NCBI GenBank assembly: GCA_013816105.1
Contig: JACDEY010000024.1
Span: forward strand, 1 to 9,325
DNA length: 9,325 bases
Direction: 5' to 3'
From: Actinomycetota bacterium
GTDB lineage: Bacteria > Actinomycetota > UBA4738
Shown here: positions 1-5,598 of the stretch, one piece after another
Position numbering within the stretch: the stretch's first letter is position 1
How the letters are laid out: the number at the start of each line of letters is the position of its first letter
Notes under the pieces: model-generated
The model's database searches: none
What the model saw: only the letters and a program-made list of their open reading frames with translations
Told to the model about the DNA's origin: nothing
Program-made: the position numbers and the translations under genes

Positions 1-192
1 GTCCTCCCCGTCGCACGTCGAGCGAACCGGCATCATCGCCCCGTCGGCGAAAGCGGGACTCGTGACGGGCAGCGTGCCTCGGGCCGAGATGGGATCGGCG
101 GGGACACCGGAGGAACCGCCACACGCGGTGAGCAGGGCGAGCAAGGCGACGAGGGCGCCCGACCGAGGATCGACCCCCGACGGCGCACCCAT
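1..192 (-). CDS. PEBP family (YbhB/YbcL-like) lipoprotein, N-terminal part
   Basis: The first 64 codons are present and the gene runs off the left edge. The ATG at 192-190 opens a type II signal peptide: a short N-region with one arginine (residue 10), a hydrophobic stretch ALVALLALL (13-21) and a lipobox L-T-A-C with the lipidation cysteine at residue 24, then a Gly/Ser linker. The mature part reads TSPAFADGAMMPVRSTCDGED (44-64). This matches the opening of the bacterial phosphatidylethanolamine-binding / Raf-kinase-inhibitor-like family, which typically has SPAF-DG-IP-TCDGE. The inferred product is an exported, lipid-anchored PEBP protein; bacterial members have no settled biochemical role. 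The start is ambiguous. An in-frame GTG at 198 has a GAGGA Shine-Dalgarno 6 nt upstream, whereas the ATG at 192 fits a leaderless transcript. The gene is divergent from the mshC-like gene, and their start regions touch. Confidence 0.8.
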   Translation of the reverse strand, partial: MGAPSGVDPRSGALVALLALLTACGGSSGVPADPISARGTLPVTSPAFADGAMMPVRSTCDGED

Positions 193-1378
193 GTGCACAT
201 CGTATCCTCAGCCGGTGCGGCTACACGACGGACGGACGGGGCAGCTCGTCGACGTCGAGACGCGGCCGCGGATGGGCGTCTACGTCTGCGGCATCACGCC
301 CTACGACTCCGCCCACGTGGGCCACGCATTCACGTACGTTCACTTCGACGTGCTCGTCCGGTACCTGCGACGCGGAGGTACCGAGGTGACGCACGTTCAG
401 AACGTGACGGACGTCGACGACGACATCCTTCGAGTCGCCCGGGAGCGGGGTGTCGACTTCCGGGAGCTGGCCGCACGCGAGACCGAGAAGTTCGCCAAGG
501 ACATGGGCGCCCTCGGCGTGACGCCTCCAACCGTCTCGCCCAGAGCCACGGAGTTCGTTCCGGAGATGGTCGAGGAGGTCGAGCGACTCGTCGCCGCCGG
601 GCTGGCGTACGAGCGCCATGGCAACGTGTACTTTCGGGTCGCGGCCGACTTACAGTACGGGAGACTGTCCAGGCTTTCCCGGCAGGAGATGCTGCGCCTC
701 GCCGAGGAGCGGGGCGGCCACCCCGAGGATCCGGAGAAGGACGACCCTCTCGACTTCGTCCTGTGGCAGCGATCCGCTCCCGACGACCCGTGGTGGGACA
801 GTCCGTGGGGACGAGGCCGGCCGGGGTGGCACATCGAATGCTCGACCATGGCGCGGCGGCTCCTCGGAAGTCCGGTCGACATCCACGGCGGAGGGGACGA
901 CCTCGTCTACCCGCACCACGAAAGCGAGCTGGCCCAGGCGGAGGGTGTCCCCGGGGGCGCCCCGTTCGTTCGCCACTGGATGCACACGGGAAGCGTGGCG
1001 CAGGAGGGGACCAAAATGAGCAAGTCGCTCGGCAACCTCGTTTTCGTTGGCGACCTCCTCGAGCGTTTCGACGGCACCACGATCCGGAGTTTCCTCCTTC
1101 GCCACCATTACAGGGAGGACTGGGAGTTCGACGAGGACGTTCTGGAAGGGTTCGACGATCGGAGCGAGGCCGGACTGGTGCCGAGCGAGCGGAAGGCCCC
1201 GTTCACGAGCGAAGACCGCGAGGCGTTCTACGGAGCCCTGGATCGTGACCTGGACACACCTGCCGCGCTGGCCGTCCTGGACCGGGCGGCCTCGTGGCCT
1301 GACGATCCGGATGCCCGGAAGCTGCTCGATGAGGGCACCGATTTGCTCGGGCTGGCGGCACCGGGGGGCTTCAGGTGA
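191..1378 (+). CDS. mshC: MshC-like cysteine ligase (CysRS-fold, mycothiol biosynthesis)
   Basis: Class I aminoacyl-tRNA-synthetase-fold protein of 395 residues. MshC joins cysteine to GlcN-inositol, using ATP, in mycothiol synthesis; it is a cytosolic paralogue of cysteinyl-tRNA synthetase. Visible features are CGITPYD (33-39), the HIGH-like HVGH (42-45), TDVDDD (73-78), an LRLAEERGG-P-P-K-D segment (168-184), GRPGWHIEC (209-217), PHHE (241-244) and KMSKS (275-279). Expected zinc ligands are C33, C217 and H242. CGITPYD, the EERGG segment and the roughly 400-residue length without a tRNA-anticodon-binding C-terminus favour MshC over CysRS. However, E246 matches the fourth CysRS zinc ligand, where I recall mycobacterial MshC having threonine. 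The ATG at 191 has no clear Shine-Dalgarno; a GTG at 215 is an alternative start. The frame stays open to 62, but that stretch is antisense to the lipoprotein. The 3' end overlaps the convergent permease by 8 nt. Confidence 0.72.
   Translation: MCTSYPQPVRLHDGRTGQLVDVETRPRMGVYVCGITPYDSAHVGHAFTYVHFDVLVRYLRRGGTEVTHVQNVTDVDDDILRVARERGVDFRELAARETEKFAKDMGALGVTPPTVSPRATEFVPEMVEEVERLVAAGLAYERHGNVYFRVAADLQYGRLSRLSRQEMLRLAEERGGHPEDPEKDDPLDFVLWQRSAPDDPWWDSPWGRGRPGWHIECSTMARRLLGSPVDIHGGGDDLVYPHHESELAQAEGVPGGAPFVRHWMHTGSVAQEGTKMSKSLGNLVFVGDLLERFDGTTIRSFLLRHHYREDWEFDEDVLEGFDDRSEAGLVPSERKAPFTSEDREAFYGALDRDLDTPAALAVLDRAASWPDDPDARKLLDEGTDLLGLAAPGGFR
199..204 (-). promoter_or_regulatory. Candidate -10 element for a leaderless PEBP lipoprotein transcript
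   Basis: On the minus strand TACGAT (TANNNT) lies exactly 6 nt before the ATG at 192. This is the usual geometry of actinobacterial leaderless promoters, in which transcription begins at the A of the start codon. No good -35 hexamer is seen. The overlapping GAGGA (209-205) could instead be a ribosome binding site for a GTG start at 198. Short motif only. Confidence 0.3.
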
Positions 1379-2282
1379 CGTCGCGGCTGACGAAGAGCGC
1401 GGCCGCGATCACCATCGCACCGGCGGCGTAGGCACAAAGCAGGAGGCCGGCCTCCCCGACGGATCGATCGATGAACCCGAGGTTGGAGTCCCCCGAGAGG
1501 AAGACCGCGATGTTGGGCACCAGGAGCCAGGGCTGCCATCCGGGTCGCAGCCCGGCGACGAGCTGCTCGAAGATGATCAGGTACCCGAAGCCGAGGCCCA
1601 TGGACGCCGCCGTGTTCCGGGCGACCGACGCGATCGAGTAACCGAAGGCGGCGGCGATCGCCGCGATCACGGCACCTCGAAGCAGCACCCCGAGGCCCTC
1701 CCGGAGCCAAGCTTCGTCCAGTCCCTCGGTCGATCCACGGAAGGCGGCCGCGGGGACGAGGGCCGCCCCGAGGAGGGCCTGAAGCACCACGGTCAGGACG
1801 GCAGCCAGAACGATCGCGACGAGGGCCTTGGCGAGGAACACCCGCAGCCGACGAGGCTCCCACGTGAGCTGGGTGGCCACGGTCCCCGCGTGCCACTCCG
1901 CCCCGATGAACGAGGCCGCCAGCACCCAGGCCAGGAGGAGCAACGGCACGCTCGTCCCCACGAAGACGGCAGGCAGGCTGGAGAGGGCGAACTGTGGTTG
2001 GGATAAGCCCGGACCGCTGACCACCTGGCCGCAGACCTCCTCGATGGTCTGGTCGGGCGGAAGGTCCTCCGGGTCGATCCCCAGCTCGCCCTGAACGCAG
2101 GCGTCGAAGACCTCCTGGCGCTCCGCCCGAGCCTCCGCCGCGGCCTCGGGCGTCGGGCGCTGGGACACGACGAAGGTTATGAGGCCGGCGACCGCGATCG
2201 CCGCGACCGCTCCCAGGATCGATACGCGCATCGTCCGCCTGGCGAGGTAGCGCCGGAACTCGACTCCCAGGAGCGGCCCCAC
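1371..2282 (-). CDS. ABC-2 type exporter permease
   Basis: A 303-residue integral membrane subunit partnering the ATPase encoded just upstream. Six hydrophobic segments are visible, roughly at 21-40, 103-127, 149-177, 196-220, 224-244 and 278-298. Between the first and second lies an acidic, probably extracytoplasmic loop (about 41-100) with two cysteines (C62, C84) that could pair. After TM2 the motif IGAEWHAGT (126-134), followed by a basic PRRLRVFLAK stretch, is typical of BcrB/ABC-2 permeases. The GTG start at 2282 lies 6 nt after the ATPase stop, so the two genes are probably co-transcribed and translationally coupled; GAAGG, about 10 nt upstream, could serve as a weak ribosome binding site. 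The substrate cannot be inferred. The stop overlaps the mshC stop tail-to-tail. Confidence 0.85.
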   Translation of the reverse strand: MGPLLGVEFRRYLARRTMRVSILGAVAAIAVAGLITFVVSQRPTPEAAAEARAERQEVFDACVQGELGIDPEDLPPDQTIEEVCGQVVSGPGLSQPQFALSSLPAVFVGTSVPLLLLAWVLAASFIGAEWHAGTVATQLTWEPRRLRVFLAKALVAIVLAAVLTVVLQALLGAALVPAAAFRGSTEGLDEAWLREGLGVLLRGAVIAAIAAAFGYSIASVARNTAASMGLGFGYLIIFEQLVAGLRPGWQPWLLVPNIAVFLSGDSNLGFIDRSVGEAGLLLCAYAAGAMVIAAALFVSRDVT

Positions 2283-2288
2283 GTTGGC

Positions 2289-3278
2289 TCAGCCTTCTTC
2301 CGGCGGAGGAGGATGCGGCGGAGGGGGGGCGGGGGGCGGGGGCGGGGCGTCGAGGCCGGCCGCTCCGACCGAGGTGCCCGTGAGCTCGAGGAACACGCTC
2401 TCGAGCGTCACCTGCTCGGGCCGGAGCTCGCTCAGGTACAGCCCCCGGTCCGCCAGCGCCTTCGTCACTCGGGCGGCGTCGCTCGGCGGCGTGCGAACCC
2501 GGATCACATCCGCGTCCAGGGAAGCTTCGATCCCCGCCTCGCCCAGCGCCTCGACGCCGGCGGCCGCATCCTCCAGTCTTACCGTGAGGCCGGCGACGGC
2601 CCCCTTCGACAGCACGTCTGAGACCGATCCGGAGGCGATGCACCTGCCGCGGGAAAGGATCGCGACCCGGTCGCAGATCTGCTCGACCTCCCCCAGGAAG
2701 TGACTCGAGAGGAACACCGTCCTCCCCTCCTCGCCGAGCCGGCGAAGGAGGTCCCGAACACTCTTGATGCCGGCGGGATCGAGGCCGTTTGCCGGCTCGT
2801 CGAGTATGAGGACCTCGGGATCGCGCAACAGGGCCGCGGCGATCCCCAGCCGTTGTTTCATGCCCAGCGAGTAGGTCTTCACGCGGTGGTCGGCTCGCGC
2901 GGACAGTCCGACCACCTCGAGGACGTCGTCGACGCGCCTGCGCCCGATCCCGTCGAGCCGCCCGAGAAGCCGGAGGTTCCGGCGGCCGGAGAAGCCGGGG
3001 AAGAGAGTCGGCGCCTCCACGATGGACCCGACCCTCCGGATCACCGACCGGAGGCCGCTCGTCGAGTCGGCTCCGAGCAGCCGGCAGGTCCCCGCCGTGG
3101 GTCTGACCAGGCCCAGCAGGCACCGGATCGTCGTGGTCTTGCCCGAGCCGTTGGGGCCGAGGAACCCGAAGACGCCGCCTTGCGGAACCGAGAGGTCCAG
3201 GCTGTCGACCGCGACGGGACTCCGGCCGCGAAGCTGCCGGAACTCCTTTCGAAGCCCGTCCACCTCGATTACGGTCAC
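2289..3278 (-). CDS. ABC exporter ATP-binding protein (BcrA/NatA type) with polyproline tail
   Basis: A 329-residue nucleotide-binding subunit that powers the downstream permease. Walker A is GPNGSGKT (41-48). The Q-loop position carries glutamate (E88, in GSIVEAP), common in BcrA-like exporters. The signature is YSLGMKQRL (136-144), Walker B is LILDEP (157-162) with E161 catalytic, the D-loop is GLDP (165-168) and the switch histidine is H193. A C-terminal accessory domain of about 100 residues follows, as in antibiotic-resistance/Na+ exporters. The protein then ends in an unusual proline-rich tail (about 310-329). The GTG at 3278 is chosen because a perfect GGAGGA (3290-3285) lies 6 nt upstream and a plausible promoter ends at 3304. 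The ATG at 3305 would sit inside that promoter's -10, so the longer form is unlikely. Confidence 0.88.
   Translation of the reverse strand: MTVIEVDGLRKEFRQLRGRSPVAVDSLDLSVPQGGVFGFLGPNGSGKTTTIRCLLGLVRPTAGTCRLLGADSTSGLRSVIRRVGSIVEAPTLFPGFSGRRNLRLLGRLDGIGRRRVDDVLEVVGLSARADHRVKTYSLGMKQRLGIAAALLRDPEVLILDEPANGLDPAGIKSVRDLLRRLGEEGRTVFLSSHFLGEVEQICDRVAILSRGRCIASGSVSDVLSKGAVAGLTVRLEDAAAGVEALGEAGIEASLDADVIRVRTPPSDAARVTKALADRGLYLSELRPEQVTLESVFLELTGTSVGAAGLDAPPPPPAPPPPHPPPPEEG
2323..2347 (+). other. G-quadruplex-forming G-run tract inside the ABC ATPase gene
   Basis: On the plus strand there are four consecutive guanine runs of 7, 6, 5 and 4, each separated by one cytosine. This exceeds the usual four-tract, short-loop G4 pattern. 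It is the template strand of the ATPase gene, whose mRNA is therefore C-rich here and encodes the PPPPAPPPP tail. G4 formation is inferred from the pattern only. Confidence 0.75.
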
Positions 3279-3284
3279 GCCAGC

Positions 3285-3290
3285 TCCTCC
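3285..3290 (-). promoter_or_regulatory. Ribosome binding site deciding the ABC ATPase start
   Basis: Minus-strand GGAGGA with a 6-nt spacer to the GTG at 3278. The ATG at 3305 has no comparable site, so the GTG is preferred. Confidence 0.7.
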
Positions 3291-3303
3291 GATGGGTTCG
3301 GGC

Positions 3304-3332
3304 ATCCTGACGCCCCGACGTTCGCGGCGCAA
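3304..3332 (-). promoter_or_regulatory. Candidate promoter of the ABC exporter operon
   Basis: On the minus strand TTGCGC (3332-3327), a 17-nt spacer and CAGGAT (3309-3304) resemble a housekeeping-sigma -35/-10 pair, with the first base of the -10 off consensus. The predicted transcription start, near 3297, leaves a leader of about 19 nt carrying the GGAGGA site before the GTG at 3278. By eye only. Confidence 0.35.
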
Positions 3333-3420
3333 CAGGTTCCACCCTGGATGGCCGCGAACCCGAAGGTCGACGTGGTGGGGTAGCATGCCGGGACGCCCCC
3401 GCACAAGAAGGGAGACGAAC

Positions 3421-3804
3421 GTGCAGCGCAGGCGCTTCGCGTCGACGGTGATCGCGGCAGCGTTGTTGGCGGGAGGACTCTCGGGGTCCGCGGTGGCCTC
3501 GACGCCTCCATGGATCCTCGAGCCCGACACGCGGCCCGTCTTCGGATCGCCGGCCGGCGGACTAACGGACGGCCAATCCGTCGCCCCCAGCTTCTCGTGG
3601 GCGACCATGCTCTCCATCGCGCTGGTGGATGCGTTCCCCGAATGGTCGTCCGCGCGCCTAGGCCAGGTCCACCCCGACCGCCGCTCTATCCTAGCCGGCC
3701 AGCAGGACCAGATGGCGTTCGGCCTCCTGGGGGAACAGCCGACCCCGGGCCAGGTGGCCCTCGAGCTGCGGATGAGCCACTGCTGGGGAACCGGCGTCAT
3801 CTGA
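3421..3804 (+). CDS. Small secreted protein of unknown function
   Basis: A 127-residue protein I do not recognise. It begins with a clear Sec signal peptide: basic MQRRRF (1-6), hydrophobic core STVIAAALLAGGL (8-20), and a likely cleavage after A-V-A (24-26). The mature part of about 100 residues is rich in Gly, Pro, Ser and Gln. It contains WILEPDTRPVFG (31-42), an SWATMLSIALVDAFPEW segment (59-75) and a C-terminal MSHCWGTGVI; the single cysteine is C121. It has no membrane anchor, lipobox or repeat. The GTG start at 3421 is supported by GGGAG (3410-3414) with a 6-nt spacer. The gene is divergent from the ABC operon across a 142-bp gap and lies 25 nt upstream of the LOG-family gene, probably co-transcribed with it. 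The export signal and ribosome site make a real gene likely; its function is unknown. Confidence 0.6.
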   Translation: MQRRRFASTVIAAALLAGGLSGSAVASTPPWILEPDTRPVFGSPAGGLTDGQSVAPSFSWATMLSIALVDAFPEWSSARLGQVHPDRRSILAGQQDQMAFGLLGEQPTPGQVALELRMSHCWGTGVI

Positions 3805-3807
3805 GGC

Positions 3808-3828
3808 GCCGCGAGCCGCTCTCGCGGT
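3808..3828 (+). other. Inverted repeat between the secreted-protein stop and the LOG gene start
   Basis: CCGCGAG (3809-3815) and CTCGCGG (3821-3827) form a perfect 7-bp stem with a 5-nt CCGCT loop, extendable by one G-U pair. The ATG of the next gene begins 2 nt after the extended stem. There is no T-tract, so it is not a canonical terminator. In RNA it would occupy the space where a ribosome binding site is expected, so it could dampen or couple translation of the LOG gene. This is inference. Confidence 0.45.
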
Positions 3829-3829
3829 C

Positions 3830-4615
3830 ATGACGGATCGAAACAGAACGCGGCGAGGGCGAATCACGGCCCGAGCCACCTCGGGGCTGACCGAGGACGC
3901 GGTCTTCCTTCAGCACCGTGACGCATCCTTCACCGGCACCGACCCCTGGCGGGCCCTGCGGATCCTCTCGGAGTTCGTGGACGGCTTCGACGCGCTCGCG
4001 ACCATTCCGCGTGCGGCGAGCGTCTTCGGCTCGGCACGCATCGACGAGTCGGACGCGATGTACGAGGCCGCCCGCGCGGTCGGGCGCGCGCTGGCCGAGG
4101 CGGGTTTCGCGGTCATAACGGGCGGAGGGCCGGGTGTGATGGAGGCGGCGAACCGAGGCTGTGCGGAGGCCGGGGGGCTGTCGATCGGATGCAACATCGA
4201 GCTCCCGTTCGAGCAGGGAATGAACCGCTACGTCGATCTCGGAATCGACTTCCGGTACTTCTTCGTTCGCAAGACGATGTTCGTCAAGTACGCGGAGGGG
4301 TTCGTCGTCTTCCCGGGCGGCTACGGGACGCTGGACGAGCTCTTCGAGGCGCTCACTCTCATCCAGACCGGAAAGGTACGGAACTTCCCGCTCATCCTTT
4401 TCGGCTCGGACTACTGGAGGGGGCTGCTCGACTGGCTGCAGGCCCGCCCGCTGACGGAGGGGAAGATCTTCGCCGAGGACCTCGATCTGTTTCGCATCAC
4501 CGACGATCCGGCCGACGTCGTCCCCCACTTCGCCGAGGTCCTCCGGCAAGGAGAAGGGGGCGGCTCCCCACGGGAGGAGCCCCACGTGCAACCGGAGAAG
4601 GCGGACGCGCCGTAG
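3830..4615 (+). CDS. LOG family (TIGR00730) Rossmann-fold protein
   Basis: A 261-residue protein of the lysine-decarboxylase-like / LONELY GUY family. Characterised members are cytokinin-riboside 5'-monophosphate phosphoribohydrolases, hydrolysing N6-substituted AMPs or simply AMP; what this protein acts on is unknown. A basic N-terminal tail precedes TDPWRALRI (37-45). SVFGSAR (64-70) starts the Rossmann fold, followed by ITGGGPGVMEAANRG (96-110) with a nucleotide-binding glycine run. The family signature PGGYGTLDE (162-170) is intact, followed by E173. RYFFVRKTMFVKYA (142-155) is typical of the longer actinobacterial subgroup. The last 20 or so residues are polar, proline-containing and probably disordered. 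The ATG at 3830 has no Shine-Dalgarno and follows a stem-loop, so translation may depend on coupling with the upstream gene. It converges on the glycosylase gene with a 33-nt gap. Confidence 0.9.
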   Translation: MTDRNRTRRGRITARATSGLTEDAVFLQHRDASFTGTDPWRALRILSEFVDGFDALATIPRAASVFGSARIDESDAMYEAARAVGRALAEAGFAVITGGGPGVMEAANRGCAEAGGLSIGCNIELPFEQGMNRYVDLGIDFRYFFVRKTMFVKYAEGFVVFPGGYGTLDELFEALTLIQTGKVRNFPLILFGSDYWRGLLDWLQARPLTEGKIFAEDLDLFRITDDPADVVPHFAEVLRQGEGGGSPREEPHVQPEKADAP

Positions 4616-4648
4616 CAGTCAGATAGACCCGATTCGAGGAGCGCGGCA

Positions 4649-5581
4649 TCAAGCCGGCGGCGGCTCCTCGACCCAGTCCCGCGTGAGGAACAGCCAGAAC
4701 GCGAGGCCGGCGTAGCGGTCGTAGCGTCTGAAACGCCTGAGGATCGCCGAGTCCTTGACCTCCTTGCGACGCCTGAGCCGCGCGTAGGTGGGCCTTGTCC
4801 AGGAGTCGAGGATGAGCGGCGAGTAGCGCCCGAGCATCATCATCGTGTGGGCCGCGGCGTACGGGCCCACGCCCGGAAGAGCCTGCAGGCGGGCCGAGAC
4901 CTCCTCGTCGGATATCTCCTCGGGTCCGGCACGCCCCAGGATCTCGAGATCGACCCGCCCCTCCGCGACCGACTCGGCCAGATGAAGCAGGTAGGCCCCG
5001 CGATAGCCCGCCCGGGGGACGTCCCTATAGAAGCCCAGCCCCGCGCCGGCCATCGCCTCCGGGGTGGGGAAGGCGCGACCCGCGGGTCCAGTCGCCGGAG
5101 CGGCCGGCGCCGAGACTCCCAGGTGCTCGACCAGCGCCGTGACCATCCGGATGGTCGCGGCCCACGCGCAGTTCGTGGTGCAGATGGACTTCACGACCTC
5201 CTCGAAGACCGTCTGGCTGCGGATCATCCGGCCAGCCCCCGCGGTCACCCACGAGAGGTCGGGGTCGGCGGCCGCCCGCTCGTAGAACGCCGAGAGGTCC
5301 TCGTCCAGACGCAGGATGTGCCCCACGGCCTTCATCGCTTCTCCCGCCGTTCGAGCACCGACGGGTCGGCCAAGGATCGCGACCTGACCGAAGCCCGGTC
5401 TGCCCGAAGCGATTCGAACCGTCCGCGGCCTGCTCGCCGGGAGGCTGACCGTGACTTCGAAGAGGCGGGCTTCCTCGTCGACTCGCATGGGAGGAAGCTC
5501 CGCCACCCCGTGCGAGACGAAGGTGCGCCAGAGGTCTACGGGCTCCCCGCCGGGACCGACGAGGGGGAAATCCAGCCGCAT
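4649..5581 (-). CDS. HhH-GPD superfamily DNA glycosylase (OGG/AlkA-like)
   Basis: A 310-residue base-excision-repair protein. The N-terminal 90 or so residues form a probable beta-rich domain (F-EV-VSLP, then TVRIASG). They are followed by an all-helical region with VFEEVVKSICTTNCAW (125-140), then the helix-hairpin-helix LQALPGVGPYAAAHTMMML (232-250) and the catalytic aspartate D259 in LILDSWTR. By alignment with human OGG1, Lys249 is replaced by alanine (A230). The protein therefore looks like a monofunctional glycosylase without beta-lyase activity. The EndoIII-type four-cysteine iron-sulfur cluster at the C-terminus is absent. The damaged base it recognises cannot be read from sequence. 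The ATG at 5581 has GGGAG 4 nt upstream and lies 17 nt after the stop of the LVIVD gene, implying an operon. The frame continues open far upstream, antisense to nothing real, and is not coding there. Confidence 0.82.
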   Translation of the reverse strand: MRLDFPLVGPGGEPVDLWRTFVSHGVAELPPMRVDEEARLFEVTVSLPASRPRTVRIASGRPGFGQVAILGRPVGARTAGEAMKAVGHILRLDEDLSAFYERAAADPDLSWVTAGAGRMIRSQTVFEEVVKSICTTNCAWAATIRMVTALVEHLGVSAPAAPATGPAGRAFPTPEAMAGAGLGFYRDVPRAGYRGAYLLHLAESVAEGRVDLEILGRAGPEEISDEEVSARLQALPGVGPYAAAHTMMMLGRYSPLILDSWTRPTYARLRRRKEVKDSAILRRFRRYDRYAGLAFWLFLTRDWVEEPPPA

Positions 5582-5598
5582 CGGTCTCCCGCGAAGCC

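Noticed and set aside
62..190. N-terminal extension of the mshC-like frame to an ATG at 62
   Set aside because: The antisense strand here encodes a convincing lipobox signal peptide and PEBP opening. The extension is Ala/Arg/Pro-rich, unlike any MshC N-terminus, and family proteins start close to the RLHD segment.
1228..3342. 704-codon minus-strand open frame across both ABC genes
   Set aside because: The translation is Arg/Gly/Pro-rich and low in complexity. The ATPase and permease frames show all expected motifs.
3381..3386. TAGCAT as a -10 element for the secreted-protein/LOG pair
   Set aside because: The position is plausible (about 35 nt before the GTG), but no -35-like hexamer is found at 16-19 nt spacing. 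A lone TANNNT is too weak to annotate.
3279..3800. N-terminal extension of the ABC ATPase up to 3800
   Set aside because: There are no ABC-family residues before the GTG at 3278, which has a perfect ribosome site. The region is also covered by the divergent secreted-protein gene.
4562..4581. Inverted repeat GGCTCC/GGAGCC near the end of the LOG gene as a terminator
   Set aside because: It lies inside the coding region with no T-tract after it on either strand, so a chance GC-rich hairpin in a Pro/Gly-rich tail is enough to explain it.
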